A stretch of 64,000 nucleotides of DNA from Paraclostridium dentum (GCF_012922555.1 NZ_WIPK01000001.1:124001-188000); one strand, 5' to 3'. Shown: positions 54,238-62,996, counted from the stretch's first letter. Notes: a model not told the origin generated them from the letters alone. Program-made: numbers and translations.

Positions 54238-55503
54238 GTGGAGAGTATAAAAAGCTTTGAAAAACCTAAAAAATTATGGAATAAAAACTTTTTTTTATTG
54301 TGGCAAGGTCAGTTAGTTTCGTGTCTTGGGGACGCATTTTACTCTATGGCTTTAGGGTTTTGGGTTCTAGATAAAACAGGATCGTCATCTATAATGGGAA
54401 TATTGATGGCAGCTATAAGCTTACCTAGAATTATAATTGGACCTTTTGCAGGAGTTATAGTAGATAGATTTGATAGAAAAAAGATGATAATTTTAGGAGA
54501 TCTAATAAGGGGAATAGGAATTTTATTTGTAGGGTACGCAGCATATAAAAACATATTAGAAGTTTGGATGGTTATTTTAATTGGAGTAATATGTGGTGTA
54601 TGTTCTGCATTTTTCAATCCGGCAATAAGTTCAGTTATTCCAGATTTAGTTTCTAATGATAACATAGTAAAAGCAAACTCAGCACAGCAAATGGCAGTGT
54701 CAACAACAAGTCTAGTAGGTAGCCTATCAGGTGGGTTTATATATTCAATTCTTGGAGCTTCAGTAATGTTTATATTTAATGGAATAAGTTACATTATATC
54801 AACTGTAACTGAAATATTTATAAGTATACCTAAAGTAGAGCAAAAAGAATCAAAATTGACATTTGGAGAAGATTTTAAAGAAGGACTAAACTTTACATTT
54901 GGTTTTAGGGGATTAGTGGTATTGCTTGCTGTATGTTTTGCGTTAAATTTTTTCTTTGCTATTTTTTCGATACTTTTAAGACCATGGTTTATGATGGAAG
55001 AATCTTTGGGAGTGGCAAGATATGGAGTTATATCTGCCTTCCAAAGCATAGGGATGATTGTAGCAAGTATATTACTTACAAATATAAATATAAAAGCTGA
55101 AAATAGAGCTAAGACAATGCTTATATCATTATTTTTAACTATCGTTTTTTTCTTTTTAGGAGTACTTATAAATAAATTTTATGTAATGTGTGTATGCTTT
55201 TCTTTTGGGTTATTTTTTAATACAATATCAAATACAGTTATGATGTCATCAATGATGGTTACTGTTCCACAAGATATGAGAGGGAAAGTCATGAGTATAG
55301 TTATGACTTGCTCTATAGCTATACAACCAATAGGAACATTAATAGGTGGAGTTCTTGGTGATATTTTTTATCCAAGAAGCATTATGATAGGTTGTTTTTT
55401 AATTTGTATGATAGGGTGTATACCTTTATTTTTTAGTAGAAGTACAAAGAAAATTTTAAACTATAATCCTGAAATCCAAAATTTAGAAGATATAAAAAGG
55501 TAA
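54238..55503 (+). CDS. MFS exporter, MFS_3/EntS-macrolide type
   Basis: This is a 421-aa protein with 12 predicted hydrophobic segments. The opening NFFLLWQGQLVSCLGDAFYSMALGFWVLD is typical of MFS_3 exporters (EntS, MefA-like). The cytoplasmic loop motif GVIVDRFDRKKMI and the later VPQDMRGKVMSIV follow. Candidate substrates include macrolides, siderophores or peptides; none can be fixed. GTG start after AGGCGGG. Confidence 0.85.
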   Translation: MESIKSFEKPKKLWNKNFFLLWQGQLVSCLGDAFYSMALGFWVLDKTGSSSIMGILMAAISLPRIIIGPFAGVIVDRFDRKKMIILGDLIRGIGILFVGYAAYKNILEVWMVILIGVICGVCSAFFNPAISSVIPDLVSNDNIVKANSAQQMAVSTTSLVGSLSGGFIYSILGASVMFIFNGISYIISTVTEIFISIPKVEQKESKLTFGEDFKEGLNFTFGFRGLVVLLAVCFALNFFFAIFSILLRPWFMMEESLGVARYGVISAFQSIGMIVASILLTNINIKAENRAKTMLISLFLTIVFFFLGVLINKFYVMCVCFSFGLFFNTISNTVMMSSMMVTVPQDMRGKVMSIVMTCSIAIQPIGTLIGGVLGDIFYPRSIMIGCFLICMIGCIPLFFSRSTKKILNYNPEIQNLEDIKR

Positions 55504-55610
55504 AATATTAATAAATTTTAAAATTTACAGTTGATTAACAGAAAATGCATAATAATACTTTTTAAAACTGTAAAAATTATAGATAATTACAGTTTAAGGA
55601 GGTAATTTTT

Positions 55611-55835
55611 ATGACAAATAAACCGTTAGTAAGTAATGCAAAAAAAGCTTTAAATCAAATGAAGTTAGAAATGGCTGGAGAATTAGGGATACAAAGTGAA
55701 CATATTAATGGAGCAAATAAAACGTCTTATGAAAGCGGAGTTATGGGTGGAAATTTAGGTGGAATGATGAGCAAAAAATTAGTTGAATTAGGGGAAAGAG
55801 AGTTAATTAGAGAATATAAGAATAAAAACAATTAA
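55611..55835 (+). CDS. alpha/beta-type small acid-soluble spore protein
   Basis: This 74-aa SASP binds forespore DNA. The germination-protease region KLEMAGELGI and the second conserved block YESGVMGGNLGGMMSKKLVELGERE are clear, with the family Gly and Lys residues. GGAGG site. A -10-like CATAATA lies upstream near 55548 but a sigma-G -35 is not convincing. A terminator follows. It shows that the organism sporulates. Confidence 0.95.
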   Translation: MTNKPLVSNAKKALNQMKLEMAGELGIQSEHINGANKTSYESGVMGGNLGGMMSKKLVELGERELIREYKNKNN

Positions 55836-55838
55836 TTA

Positions 55839-55866
55839 ATTGGGCTAAATTTTAGCCCAATTTTTA
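55839..55866 (+). terminator. terminator after the SASP gene
   Basis: ATTGGGCTAAA/TTTAGCCCAAT stem followed by a T run. Confidence 0.92.
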
Positions 55867-55986
55867 AATTGTTTTTTTATGTTTTAATTTGGAAATTTTA
55901 AGCAGGATAAGAGAAAACTTGATATAATATTACTTGATAGAACAAATTCATACAAAAGATATTAAACAAGTAAGGGTTGGGGGAGA

Positions 55987-57942
55987 ATGATACAAAAAAA
56001 TAAAATAAATTTATTATGTATTTTAGTTGGATTAGCATGGTTTTTGATTTTTAATACAACGTATGCATCTGAAAAAGAAAAGCATGTTTTATTTATAAGC
56101 TCTTATAATCCTAATGTTGAAACATTTTCAGACCAAATTGAGGGGATACAGTCTGGAATAAATGAATATGTAAATCTTCAAATTGAGTATATGGATTCAA
56201 GAACATTTTTAGGAGAAGAAAACAAAGAGAAATTTTATGAATTACTCAAGCATAGGTTAAGAGATCAAAAAGGGTATGATGCTGTTATTTTAGGGGATGA
56301 CCAAGCTTTTGAATTTGGTATGGAACATAGAGATGAATTATTTAAAAATACTCCAATAATCTTTTTAGGTGTAAGTTCTAATAATAATATTGAATTAGCA
56401 AAAAAATCAAAATTAGTTTATGGAATAACAGAACCACAATCTATAAAGGAAAATATAGACTTAATAAGGAAACTTCATAAAAACAAAGAGATAACAATTG
56501 TAACTGATGCATATTCAAATTCTTTAAATTTAGATTATAACTTAGATATATTAAAAAAAGAATTCAAAGATACAAAATTTAATTTGATTTCTTTAAAAGA
56601 TATGAGTTTTGAAGAACTTAAAAAGAAATTAAAAACTTTAGGGGACAATGATGTATTGTTTGTAATGTATGCATATAGAGACAAATTGGGAAATGTAAAG
56701 TCTATAAAAGGTTCATATAAGCTAATTAGTGAAAGTACAAATGTACCAATATATTCAACTATGAATTATGGAATAGAATGTGGATTTATTGGTGGCAAAG
56801 TAGTTAGTCATGCTGAACAAGGAAAAGCGGCAGGTAAAATAGCAAAGGAAATATTAAATGGTGAAAGTCCAAAAGAAAAAATTATTGATGGTAATAAGCT
56901 AGATAATTACATATTTGATTATAATAAGTTAAAATTTTATAATATAAATATAAAAAAATTGCCAAATGACTCTCAAGTAGTTAATAGTCCAATTGACACT
57001 CTTTATAAATATAAAGAAATGGTATATGGGTATTTGTCATTAACAATAAGCTTATTAATTGTTATAGCTTCATTAATATTATATACTGTAAAAAAAATAA
57101 ACTATCAAAAAGAGTTAATAAAAGCAAAAGAAACAGCAGAGAATATGCAAAAATCACAAAGTAATTTTATATCTAATATTAGTCATGAGTTAAGAACTCC
57201 AGTTGCTGTTATAATGTCTGCAAATCAAATATTAGATATTAATATGAAAAAAGTTAATAATAGTTATTCAGAAAGCAATTTGAATAAAACAAATATAATA
57301 AAGCAAAATTGCAATAGGCTTTTAAGACTTACTAATAATATTATTGATATAGCTAAAGTTGATTCGGGATTTATGAACTTGAAATTAAAAAATTTGGATA
57401 TAATATTTTTACTAGAAAGCATAGTTACATCTGTTATACCATACGCGGACTGTAAGAATATAGATATAATATTTGATACTAATTGTGAAGAATTAATTAT
57501 GAGCGTAGATCCTGATAAAATAGAACGAATAGTATTAAATTTAATATCAAATGCTATTAAATTTTCAAAAGACAATACAAATATATATATAAATGTAGAT
57601 GTAGATGAAGAAAAAAATGTTCTTGAATTTTCAGTAAAAGATACTGGAATTGGAATGAAACCTGAAGATTTGGAACGAATATTTGATAGATTTACGCAAG
57701 TGGATGATATTATGGTCAGAAAAAATGAAGGAAGCGGAATAGGTCTATCTCTTGTTAAAATATTTACAAATATGCATAAAGGTGATGTTATTGTAAATTC
57801 AAAACTCGGAGAAGGAAGTGAGTTTATAGTAATTTTACCGATTAGATTTATTGAAACTGAAAAAGATAATGATTTTGAAATAAACTCTTATAGTTCAAGC
57901 AACTCAAAAGCTGCAGTAGAATTTTCGGATATAAATTTTTAA
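55987..57942 (+). CDS. sensor histidine kinase with extracytoplasmic ABC-substrate-binding-like domain
   Basis: The 651-aa protein has an N-terminal signal-anchor and a periplasmic-type domain of about 300 residues (LFISSYNPNVETFSDQIEGI; FIGGKVVSHAEQGKAAGKIA) resembling ABC-type binding proteins of PF04392. One membrane helix follows at about 345-366 (GYLSLTISLLIVIASLILY), then HisKA with SNISHELRTPVAV (His about 400), HATPase N-box and GSGIGLSLVK. No response regulator is adjacent, so the partner is unknown. GGGGGAGA site; monocistronic with a bidirectional terminator. Confidence 0.87.
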   Translation: MIQKNKINLLCILVGLAWFLIFNTTYASEKEKHVLFISSYNPNVETFSDQIEGIQSGINEYVNLQIEYMDSRTFLGEENKEKFYELLKHRLRDQKGYDAVILGDDQAFEFGMEHRDELFKNTPIIFLGVSSNNNIELAKKSKLVYGITEPQSIKENIDLIRKLHKNKEITIVTDAYSNSLNLDYNLDILKKEFKDTKFNLISLKDMSFEELKKKLKTLGDNDVLFVMYAYRDKLGNVKSIKGSYKLISESTNVPIYSTMNYGIECGFIGGKVVSHAEQGKAAGKIAKEILNGESPKEKIIDGNKLDNYIFDYNKLKFYNINIKKLPNDSQVVNSPIDTLYKYKEMVYGYLSLTISLLIVIASLILYTVKKINYQKELIKAKETAENMQKSQSNFISNISHELRTPVAVIMSANQILDINMKKVNNSYSESNLNKTNIIKQNCNRLLRLTNNIIDIAKVDSGFMNLKLKNLDIIFLLESIVTSVIPYADCKNIDIIFDTNCEELIMSVDPDKIERIVLNLISNAIKFSKDNTNIYINVDVDEEKNVLEFSVKDTGIGMKPEDLERIFDRFTQVDDIMVRKNEGSGIGLSLVKIFTNMHKGDVIVNSKLGEGSEFIVILPIRFIETEKDNDFEINSYSSSNSKAAVEFSDINF

Positions 57943-57950
57943 ATATATTA

Positions 57951-57995
57951 AAAAATGGCATGTATATAAGTAAAACTATATCATGCCATTTAATT
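57951..57995. terminator. bidirectional terminator between the kinase and the IS200-like gene
   Basis: AAATGGCATG-TATATA / TATA-TCATGCCATTT stem with A/T runs on both sides. Confidence 0.82.
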
Positions 57996-58000
57996 TAATG

Positions 58001-58402
58001 TTAACCTCTTTTTTTCTGAAGTTCTAAGTACTCATTTAAAACATCATCGTCAATTTCATCTTCTGTAGTTACAAAAGAGGCTCTAGTCCAAAGACTTTCC
58101 AAGTGGTTAAGATGCTCAAACTCACTTCTCAAAACCTTAGAAGAATTTACTTTGAATTTGACAATAATATCATGTGGACTTATATCAGAAAGAGCATTGA
58201 CTTGAAGTTTACAGTAATCTTCTCCGCAATATATAGATAAGATTTTTATATTTAAAAGTTCTGCTTCAGACTTTATTACATCATAAAATCTTTTTTTCAC
58301 CTCATCATTCTCAAAAATCTTTCTTCTATACCTAGGACAAAATACGTAATTGTACTTCAAATAGCTTATTCTTTTTTTATCTATCCTATATTTTTCTCTC
58401 AT
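58001..58402 (-). CDS. IS200/TnpA (Y1)-like protein lacking the HUH motif
   Basis: This 133-aa protein is colinear with IS200-type Y1 transposases. KYNYVFCPRYRRKIF (residues 16-30), YCGEDYCKLQVNALSDISPHD in the HUH position, and SLWTRASFVTTEDEIDDDVL with EYLELQ at the end correspond to YHLVWxPKYRRK, KDHVHL..., LWxRGYFV and EYIENQ of active enzymes. The two HUH His are replaced by Y63 and K65 while the Tyr (Y125) remains, so cleavage activity is unlikely. Insertion-sequence end signals are not seen. It starts 9 bp after the exporter stop and has no ribosome site. Domesticated or decaying; which is unknown. Confidence 0.75.
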   Translation of the reverse strand: MREKYRIDKKRISYLKYNYVFCPRYRRKIFENDEVKKRFYDVIKSEAELLNIKILSIYCGEDYCKLQVNALSDISPHDIIVKFKVNSSKVLRSEFEHLNHLESLWTRASFVTTEDEIDDDVLNEYLELQKKRG

Positions 58403-58411
58403 ATAAATATA

Positions 58412-59479
58412 TTACATATTAAATTTAAAAAATTCAACACTCTGATAAGTATTATTTAGATTAATACTATCGATAGATTCTTTTAATTTAATTAGGGATT
58501 CCCTATATTCTAAAACTCGCCCTAACAATAAAACACTTAGCGAATTATTTAGCTCAAATTTACTATGATCTATATCTAGTAGCTCAAAAACTTGAATATG
58601 ATTATTGTTTAGCACATTATCTAATAAATATTTATTCTGGATAGTAAAATTAGATAAAAGTTCTTTTATATATAACTTTTCTTCAATCGATAAACTATTA
58701 AATTCACCTAAATTTTTAGAAATCAAACTTAAAAGATCATAATAACTTTCACAAACAATTCCTAGATAATCTAGAGTATTAATTTTATATTTATAATTTT
58801 TCAAGTGATTTTTAAGTGAATTAATTTTTGCTTCTTTATCTAAAGTTAATAAATTGGGTTTTATAGCTTGGCTATATAGATTTAAACTTTGAAGATTTAA
58901 AACATCTAAATTAGAGATATTAAAAAGCATATAATCAGTAATTTTAAAAGCTTCTTTGGAAAAATTAAAAATCAATTCCTCTACTTTAAATCCTTGGTTA
59001 ATTGGCAAAATTAATTCATTTATAGTAATTGCTATAAGTGACCCGACCAAAATAGATGAAAGTCTTACTATTATTTTAGATGGATCACTCATAGTAAAAA
59101 ATAAAATTAAACTACCTGAGACTAAGCTCATTAAACTGAGTTTTGTTTTATTTAGGTTAAGTTTATAAAAAATAAATACATTTAAAGAACAAATTAATGC
59201 AAGGGAATATATATTCCAATTAAAAATAGTACCTATACAAAAAGTGAGTATTGCTCCTAATATATTTGCAAAGAATCTTTGTATGCAATAAGTTCTAGCA
59301 CCTGAAACAGTTGGAAGCATTGCAAATACAATTCCTACTGTTATTACAGTAGTTGACACTCTTAAATAATTAGTTAAACTACATAAATAAATGGATATGA
59401 TAGATGATAAAAGAACTTTTAAAGCTCTAGTTTCATCTTTTATTGACAATCTTTGTAATATAAATTTATTATGACTCAT
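58412..59479 (-). CDS. FUSC/aromatic acid exporter (ArAE, DUF939-like) membrane protein
   Basis: This 355-aa protein has an N-terminal membrane half with about six segments (KVLLSSIISIYLC, VITVGIVFAMLPTVSGA, RFFANILGAILTFCIGTIF, RLSSILVGSLIAITINELILP) and a helical cytoplasmic half. This is the arrangement of the aromatic acid exporter / fusaric acid resistance superfamily. GGAGGAC site on the minus strand. A perfect 12-base dyad TACAATATTGTA lies 26 bp upstream of the ATG. It is probably co-transcribed with the IS200-like gene. Substrate unknown. Confidence 0.78.
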   Translation of the reverse strand: MSHNKFILQRLSIKDETRALKVLLSSIISIYLCSLTNYLRVSTTVITVGIVFAMLPTVSGARTYCIQRFFANILGAILTFCIGTIFNWNIYSLALICSLNVFIFYKLNLNKTKLSLMSLVSGSLILFFTMSDPSKIIVRLSSILVGSLIAITINELILPINQGFKVEELIFNFSKEAFKITDYMLFNISNLDVLNLQSLNLYSQAIKPNLLTLDKEAKINSLKNHLKNYKYKINTLDYLGIVCESYYDLLSLISKNLGEFNSLSIEEKLYIKELLSNFTIQNKYLLDNVLNNNHIQVFELLDIDHSKFELNNSLSVLLLGRVLEYRESLIKLKESIDSINLNNTYQSVEFFKFNM

Positions 59480-59504
59480 AATTAGTCCTCCGATTAAATT
59501 ATAT

Positions 59505-59516
59505 TACAATATTGTA
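59505..59516. promoter_or_regulatory. candidate operator for the FUSC-type gene
   Basis: Perfect palindrome TACAATATTGTA just upstream of the ribosome site. It is likely a repressor site of TetR/MarR/AcrR type, but no such regulator is adjacent. Confidence 0.3.
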
Positions 59517-59573
59517 TCGGTTAGATAGATTAATTGCAACAAAAATATCAGTTTAATACAAAAACTGATACTA

Positions 59574-59604
59574 AAAACAGTCTTAAAATGTTTTAAGACT
59601 GTTA
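59574..59604 (-). terminator. terminator of the MATE gene
   Basis: AACAGTCTTAAAA/TTTTAAGACTGTT with T run on the minus strand. Confidence 0.88.
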
Positions 59605-60954
59605 AATATGAATAGATACAACATTAGATTCACTTAATGTATTTATTTTCTTAATATAATCAAGTATTAATGGAATACAAGCTGCAATCCAAGCCATAGG
59701 ACCTGCTAAGCAAACTCCAAAATAACCTAAGAATAAAGGTAGTGTAAATGCAACAACTGTCCTAGCTAATAATTCACAAACTCCAGCCAACATAGGCACT
59801 AAAGTGTAGCCCATTCCTTGAAGTGCATTTCTATATATGAATATTAAGCTAAGTGGTATGAAGAAAAATGCAACTGTAGTTAGGTATTTCATAGAGTAAG
59901 CAACTACATCTGGATCAGAATTTGATACAAATAGCTTAACAAATTGATCACCAAATAAAAATAGTATAAGCCCTCCCACAAGACCTATAATAATATTTAT
60001 AATAGTACATTTTTTAACGCCTTCTTTTATCCTATCTATATTTCTGGCCCCTAGATTTTGAGCACAATAAGTTGCCATCGTAACTCCGAATGTTATACTA
60101 GGTTGCATAACTAATTGCTCTACTTTAGATGCAGCAGTATGAGCGGCTACAACTGTTGAGCCAAATGCATTAACTGCACCTTGAAGTATAATTGCTCCTA
60201 TAGCAGTTATAGAAAACTGAAGAGCCATTGGGATTCCAATACCTAAATGTTTTTTAAAATATAAACTATCAAATTTAAAATGTTTCTTTTCAAGTTTTAA
60301 TATAGGAAATTTTTTAGCAGTATAAAATAAACATAAAACTCCCGAAACGCCTTGAGCAATTACTGTTGCATAAGCTGCTCCGGCAACTCCCATAGATAAA
60401 TTTATTATAAAGAATAAATCAAGAATTATATTTAAAATTGATGCTACTATTAAAAAATATAGAGGTGTTTTACTATCACCAAGAGCACGGAGTATACTCG
60501 ATATCATATTATAGAAAAAAGTAGCAAATATTCCTCCGTAGATAACTACTATATAAGATTGCGCGTCATCTATAATATCACTAGGTGTATTTATTAAGTG
60601 CAAAATTGATTTTGATGTAATAACACTTATAAATGTTATTAAAATTGACATAATAATAGATAGAACAATTGCACTTCCAACTGCTTTTTTTACTCCATCA
60701 ACATCATTTGCTCCAAACTTTTGAGACACTAAAACAGAAAAGCCTGAAGTAAGACCTAATACGAATCCTATTATTAAAAAATTCATGGATCCAGTTGATC
60801 CAACTGCGGCAAGAGCCTTGACCCCTAAAAATCTTCCTACTATTATAGTATCAACCATACTATAAAATTGTTGAAATATATTACCTATGAGAAGTGGTAT
60901 AGAAAAGTATAAAATTAGTTTTACTGGATTACCAGCGGTCATATCTTTTGTCAT
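59602..60954 (-). CDS. MATE-family multidrug efflux pump
   Basis: This 450-aa protein of about 12 segments has MATE motifs GNIFQQFYSMVDTIIVGRFLG, GFSVLVSQKFGA, ATYCAQNLGARN and LIFIYRNALQGMG. Na+- or H+-driven export of cationic drugs is the family role. I start at 60954 because AAGGGGG precedes that ATG; the frame extends 15 codons further without a ribosome site. It is divergent from the nitroreductase gene, sharing the inverted-repeat promoter. Confidence 0.9.
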   Translation of the reverse strand: MTKDMTAGNPVKLILYFSIPLLIGNIFQQFYSMVDTIIVGRFLGVKALAAVGSTGSMNFLIIGFVLGLTSGFSVLVSQKFGANDVDGVKKAVGSAIVLSIIMSILITFISVITSKSILHLINTPSDIIDDAQSYIVVIYGGIFATFFYNMISSILRALGDSKTPLYFLIVASILNIILDLFFIINLSMGVAGAAYATVIAQGVSGVLCLFYTAKKFPILKLEKKHFKFDSLYFKKHLGIGIPMALQFSITAIGAIILQGAVNAFGSTVVAAHTAASKVEQLVMQPSITFGVTMATYCAQNLGARNIDRIKEGVKKCTIINIIIGLVGGLILFLFGDQFVKLFVSNSDPDVVAYSMKYLTTVAFFFIPLSLIFIYRNALQGMGYTLVPMLAGVCELLARTVVAFTLPLFLGYFGVCLAGPMAWIAACIPLILDYIKKINTLSESNVVSIHI

Positions 60955-61051
60955 AAAATCCCCCTTTGTAAAAAAATATATGCTTGCATATGATAGCATT
61001 ATTTAAAAATTCCGACAATACTATTATATTAAAATTATTAAAAAAGGATAA

Positions 61052-61105
61052 TAAATTATATAAATAAAATAGTTTGACATAAAACTATTTTATTTATATA
61101 ATTTA
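61052..61105. promoter_or_regulatory. perfect 24-bp inverted repeat spanning a divergent promoter
   Basis: Left arm 61052-61075 and right arm 61082-61105 are exact complements with a 6-bp spacer. On the plus strand it holds TTGACA (61074-61079) and TATAAT (61097-61102), 17 bp apart. By symmetry, the minus strand has TATAAT at 61060-61055 directed to the MATE gene, with a poor -35. It could be a repressor site or a cruciform. Confidence 0.8.
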
Positions 61106-61135
61106 AATTAGTTTATAGACAAAGGAGAATTTAAA

Positions 61136-61774
61136 ATGACAAACTTAGATTTTATATATAACCGTCAAAGTATAAGAAAATTCAAAGATGAACCTATTCC
61201 AAAAGAAGATATAATGGAACTTTTAAAGGCTGCAACATTTGCTCCATCAGCAAAGCATCAGCAAAACTGGCATTTTGTAGTACTTCAAAACAAAGATATG
61301 ATAAATGAAATGGCTGATATAGTTACTAGAAGCCATGAAAAAATAGGTGAATTAGCAAAAACTGAAAAAGATAAAAAAATACATATGAGTGTTATAAACT
61401 ATTATACATGTTTTAAAAATGCTCCTGTTGTTGTATTAGTTTATGGATGCGAGTATAAAATGATAGAATACAAGATTTTAAAAGAAAATGATGCTCCAAA
61501 GGATCTATTAGAGGTATTAGTATCTCCTCAATCAGGAGCTCAAAGCATAGGAGCAGCAGTTGAAAACTTCTTACTAGCAGCAACTCAAATGGGATATGGA
61601 ACTTGTTATATGACAGGTCCTACTCATGCAAAAACTGAAATTGAAAATCTGATAGGATTTGAAAAGCCTGGATATGAGTTAATGTCAATGATAGCTTTAG
61701 GTGTTGCAGAGGATAATCAACCACAACAACCACCTAGAAAACCATTAGAAGATGTTACTACATTTATAGATTAA
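61136..61774 (+). CDS. nitroreductase-family flavoprotein
   Basis: This is a 212-aa FMN-dependent nitroreductase-fold protein. It begins IYNRQSIRKFKDEPIPKEDI, followed by AATFAPSAKHQQNWHFVVL (FMN-binding Arg/Ser/Asn positions) and SIGAAVENFLLAATQMGYGTCYMTGP, then a C-terminal LGVAEDNQPQQPPRKPLEDV. Likely NAD(P)H-dependent reduction of nitro or quinone compounds, but such names cover diverse activities. AAAGGAG site. It has the consensus promoter and dyad just upstream and a terminator after. Confidence 0.9.
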   Translation: MTNLDFIYNRQSIRKFKDEPIPKEDIMELLKAATFAPSAKHQQNWHFVVLQNKDMINEMADIVTRSHEKIGELAKTEKDKKIHMSVINYYTCFKNAPVVVLVYGCEYKMIEYKILKENDAPKDLLEVLVSPQSGAQSIGAAVENFLLAATQMGYGTCYMTGPTHAKTEIENLIGFEKPGYELMSMIALGVAEDNQPQQPPRKPLEDVTTFID

Positions 61775-61791
61775 AACCTAAATTAAAACAA

Positions 61792-61828
61792 AGAGCTCAA
61801 ATTAGCATACTAATTTGGGCTCTTCATT
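61792..61828 (+). terminator. terminator after the nitroreductase gene
   Basis: AGAGCTCAAATTAG/CTAATTTGGGCTCT stem followed by a T-rich tail. Confidence 0.85.
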
Positions 61829-61884
61829 TTAAATACAATAAAAAACAAATTAAAAAAATTTTACATAAAAAAATAATTATACTA

Positions 61885-61913
61885 TGGACTAATAAAAAAA
61901 TAAATGGTATATT
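61885..61913 (+). promoter_or_regulatory. sigma-A-like promoter in the agrB upstream region
   Basis: TGGACT (61885-61890), 17 bp, TATATT (61908-61913). Directs transcription to the terminated non-coding stretch that follows. Confidence 0.5.
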
Positions 61914-61918
61914 GTATA

Positions 61919-62096
61919 CATAGACAACGAGATTAGACAAAAAACAACGTGACAATAGGAAATGACATAATTTATATAAAATTAAAGCACTTTAATATAA
62001 ATATATTTTAAACAAAGAAGACTTAAGGAAGTTTTCAAAATCCCCCTAAAAGTACAATAATACTATTTAAAGACTGTTTTTAAAACAGTCTTTTTT
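61919..62096 (+). ncRNA. candidate terminated non-coding RNA upstream of the agrB-like gene
   Basis: Between the promoter at 61885 and a strong intrinsic terminator (AAAGACTGTTTT/AAAACAGTCTTT, T run to 62096) there are about 175 bases without a credible ORF. They include a small ATTAAAG/CTTTAAT stem and an unpaired-looking CCCCC (62042-62046) shortly before the terminator, the kind of C-rich seed used to target Shine-Dalgarno regions. The rest of the 460-bp gap (62100-62234) has only A/T-rich DNA and an AAAAAGGT triplet repeat. Function not shown. Confidence 0.4.
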
Positions 62097-62234
62097 GTTT
62101 GGAAAAGTCAGTTTTTGCATTAAAAAATGGTAAATATAAACATTTAATGACTAGTTTTTTAATTTGTATTGAATAAACAAATAGAAGATGGTAATTTAAA
62201 GTAAAAAGGTAAAAAGGTAAAAAGGGAGGACTTA

Positions 62235-62819
62235 ATGATTGAATCACTTACCGACAGACTTGTGTCATTTCTTGTGCTAAATAATATAATAGACACAGAA
62301 AAATTTGAAAAATATAGAGATAAAATAAAATCTTTAATATTTTTGGCAATAAGCTTTGTAAGTGTAATTTTAGTTGGGATTATCTTCGGGAAAGTTACTC
62401 AAGGAATAATACTTTTAATATGTTATTTGATAATAAGAAAATTTGCCTGTGGATATAAAGCTAAAAGTTACATTATAAGATTACTAATGTTTATGGGGAT
62501 ATATATATTTACTATATATTCGAGTAGTTATGAGGATTTAACAACGTATAAGTTTTTAATTGTTTTATTTACAGTATTAAGTTGGGGATGTATATATGTT
62601 TTAGCGCCTGTAGAGAATATAAAAAATAAAATGGATTTTAATGATGTACTAAGAAAAAAAATTATATCTAGAGTAATAGCCACAATAATTACTTTTTTAA
62701 CAATTACATTATTAAGGGTAGAAATTATAAATGAATATGCGGCATTTACTTGTAGTGCTTTATATTGGAGTGCATTTATGTTAGTACTGGGGACTATAAA
62801 AAATTACATAAACAATTAA
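62235..62819 (+). CDS. AgrB-family membrane protein lacking both catalytic residues
   Basis: This 194-aa protein has about five to six hydrophobic segments and the AgrB family layout. The active-site segment reads IIRKFACGYKAKSYIIRLL (residues 66-84). AgrB proteases have RxxxGGxHA with a Cys seven residues on; here the His position is Lys75 and the Cys position is Arg82, so it should be inactive as a cysteine endopeptidase. No agrD-like peptide gene is seen on either side. GGGAGGA site before the ATG; a hairpin terminator follows. Homology is clear in outline, function unknown. Confidence 0.72.
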   Translation: MIESLTDRLVSFLVLNNIIDTEKFEKYRDKIKSLIFLAISFVSVILVGIIFGKVTQGIILLICYLIIRKFACGYKAKSYIIRLLMFMGIYIFTIYSSSYEDLTTYKFLIVLFTVLSWGCIYVLAPVENIKNKMDFNDVLRKKIISRVIATIITFLTITLLRVEIINEYAAFTCSALYWSAFMLVLGTIKNYINN

Positions 62820-62821
62820 GT

Positions 62822-62880
62822 AAAAAACATTTATGGGTAGATTTTTAAATTAGGAAATCCTTACCTATAAATGTTTTTAT
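62822..62880 (+). terminator. terminator after the agrB-like gene
   Basis: AAAACATTTATGGGTA/TACCTATAAATGTTTT stem with T run. Confidence 0.85.
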
Positions 62881-62996
62881 TTTTTATGCTTATTTTTATA
62901 TACAATAAGGTAGATAATATAGACAAAGGAAAATTATAGGAATATAATAAGTTAGAAAAAATACTATAAAAAACTAAATATCTAAGAGGTGAAAAT

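Noticed and set aside
58001-58402. Active IS200/IS605 insertion sequence
   Set aside because: The HUH histidines are missing, and no subterminal hairpins, TnpB or flanking target sequence is visible.
35430-62935. Recurring ATAGACAA just downstream of -10-like sequences (35432, 53219, 61113, 61921, 62928)
   Set aside because: An 8-mer of this composition is expected a few times by chance per strand in 64 kb; position is suggestive but not enough to call a motif.
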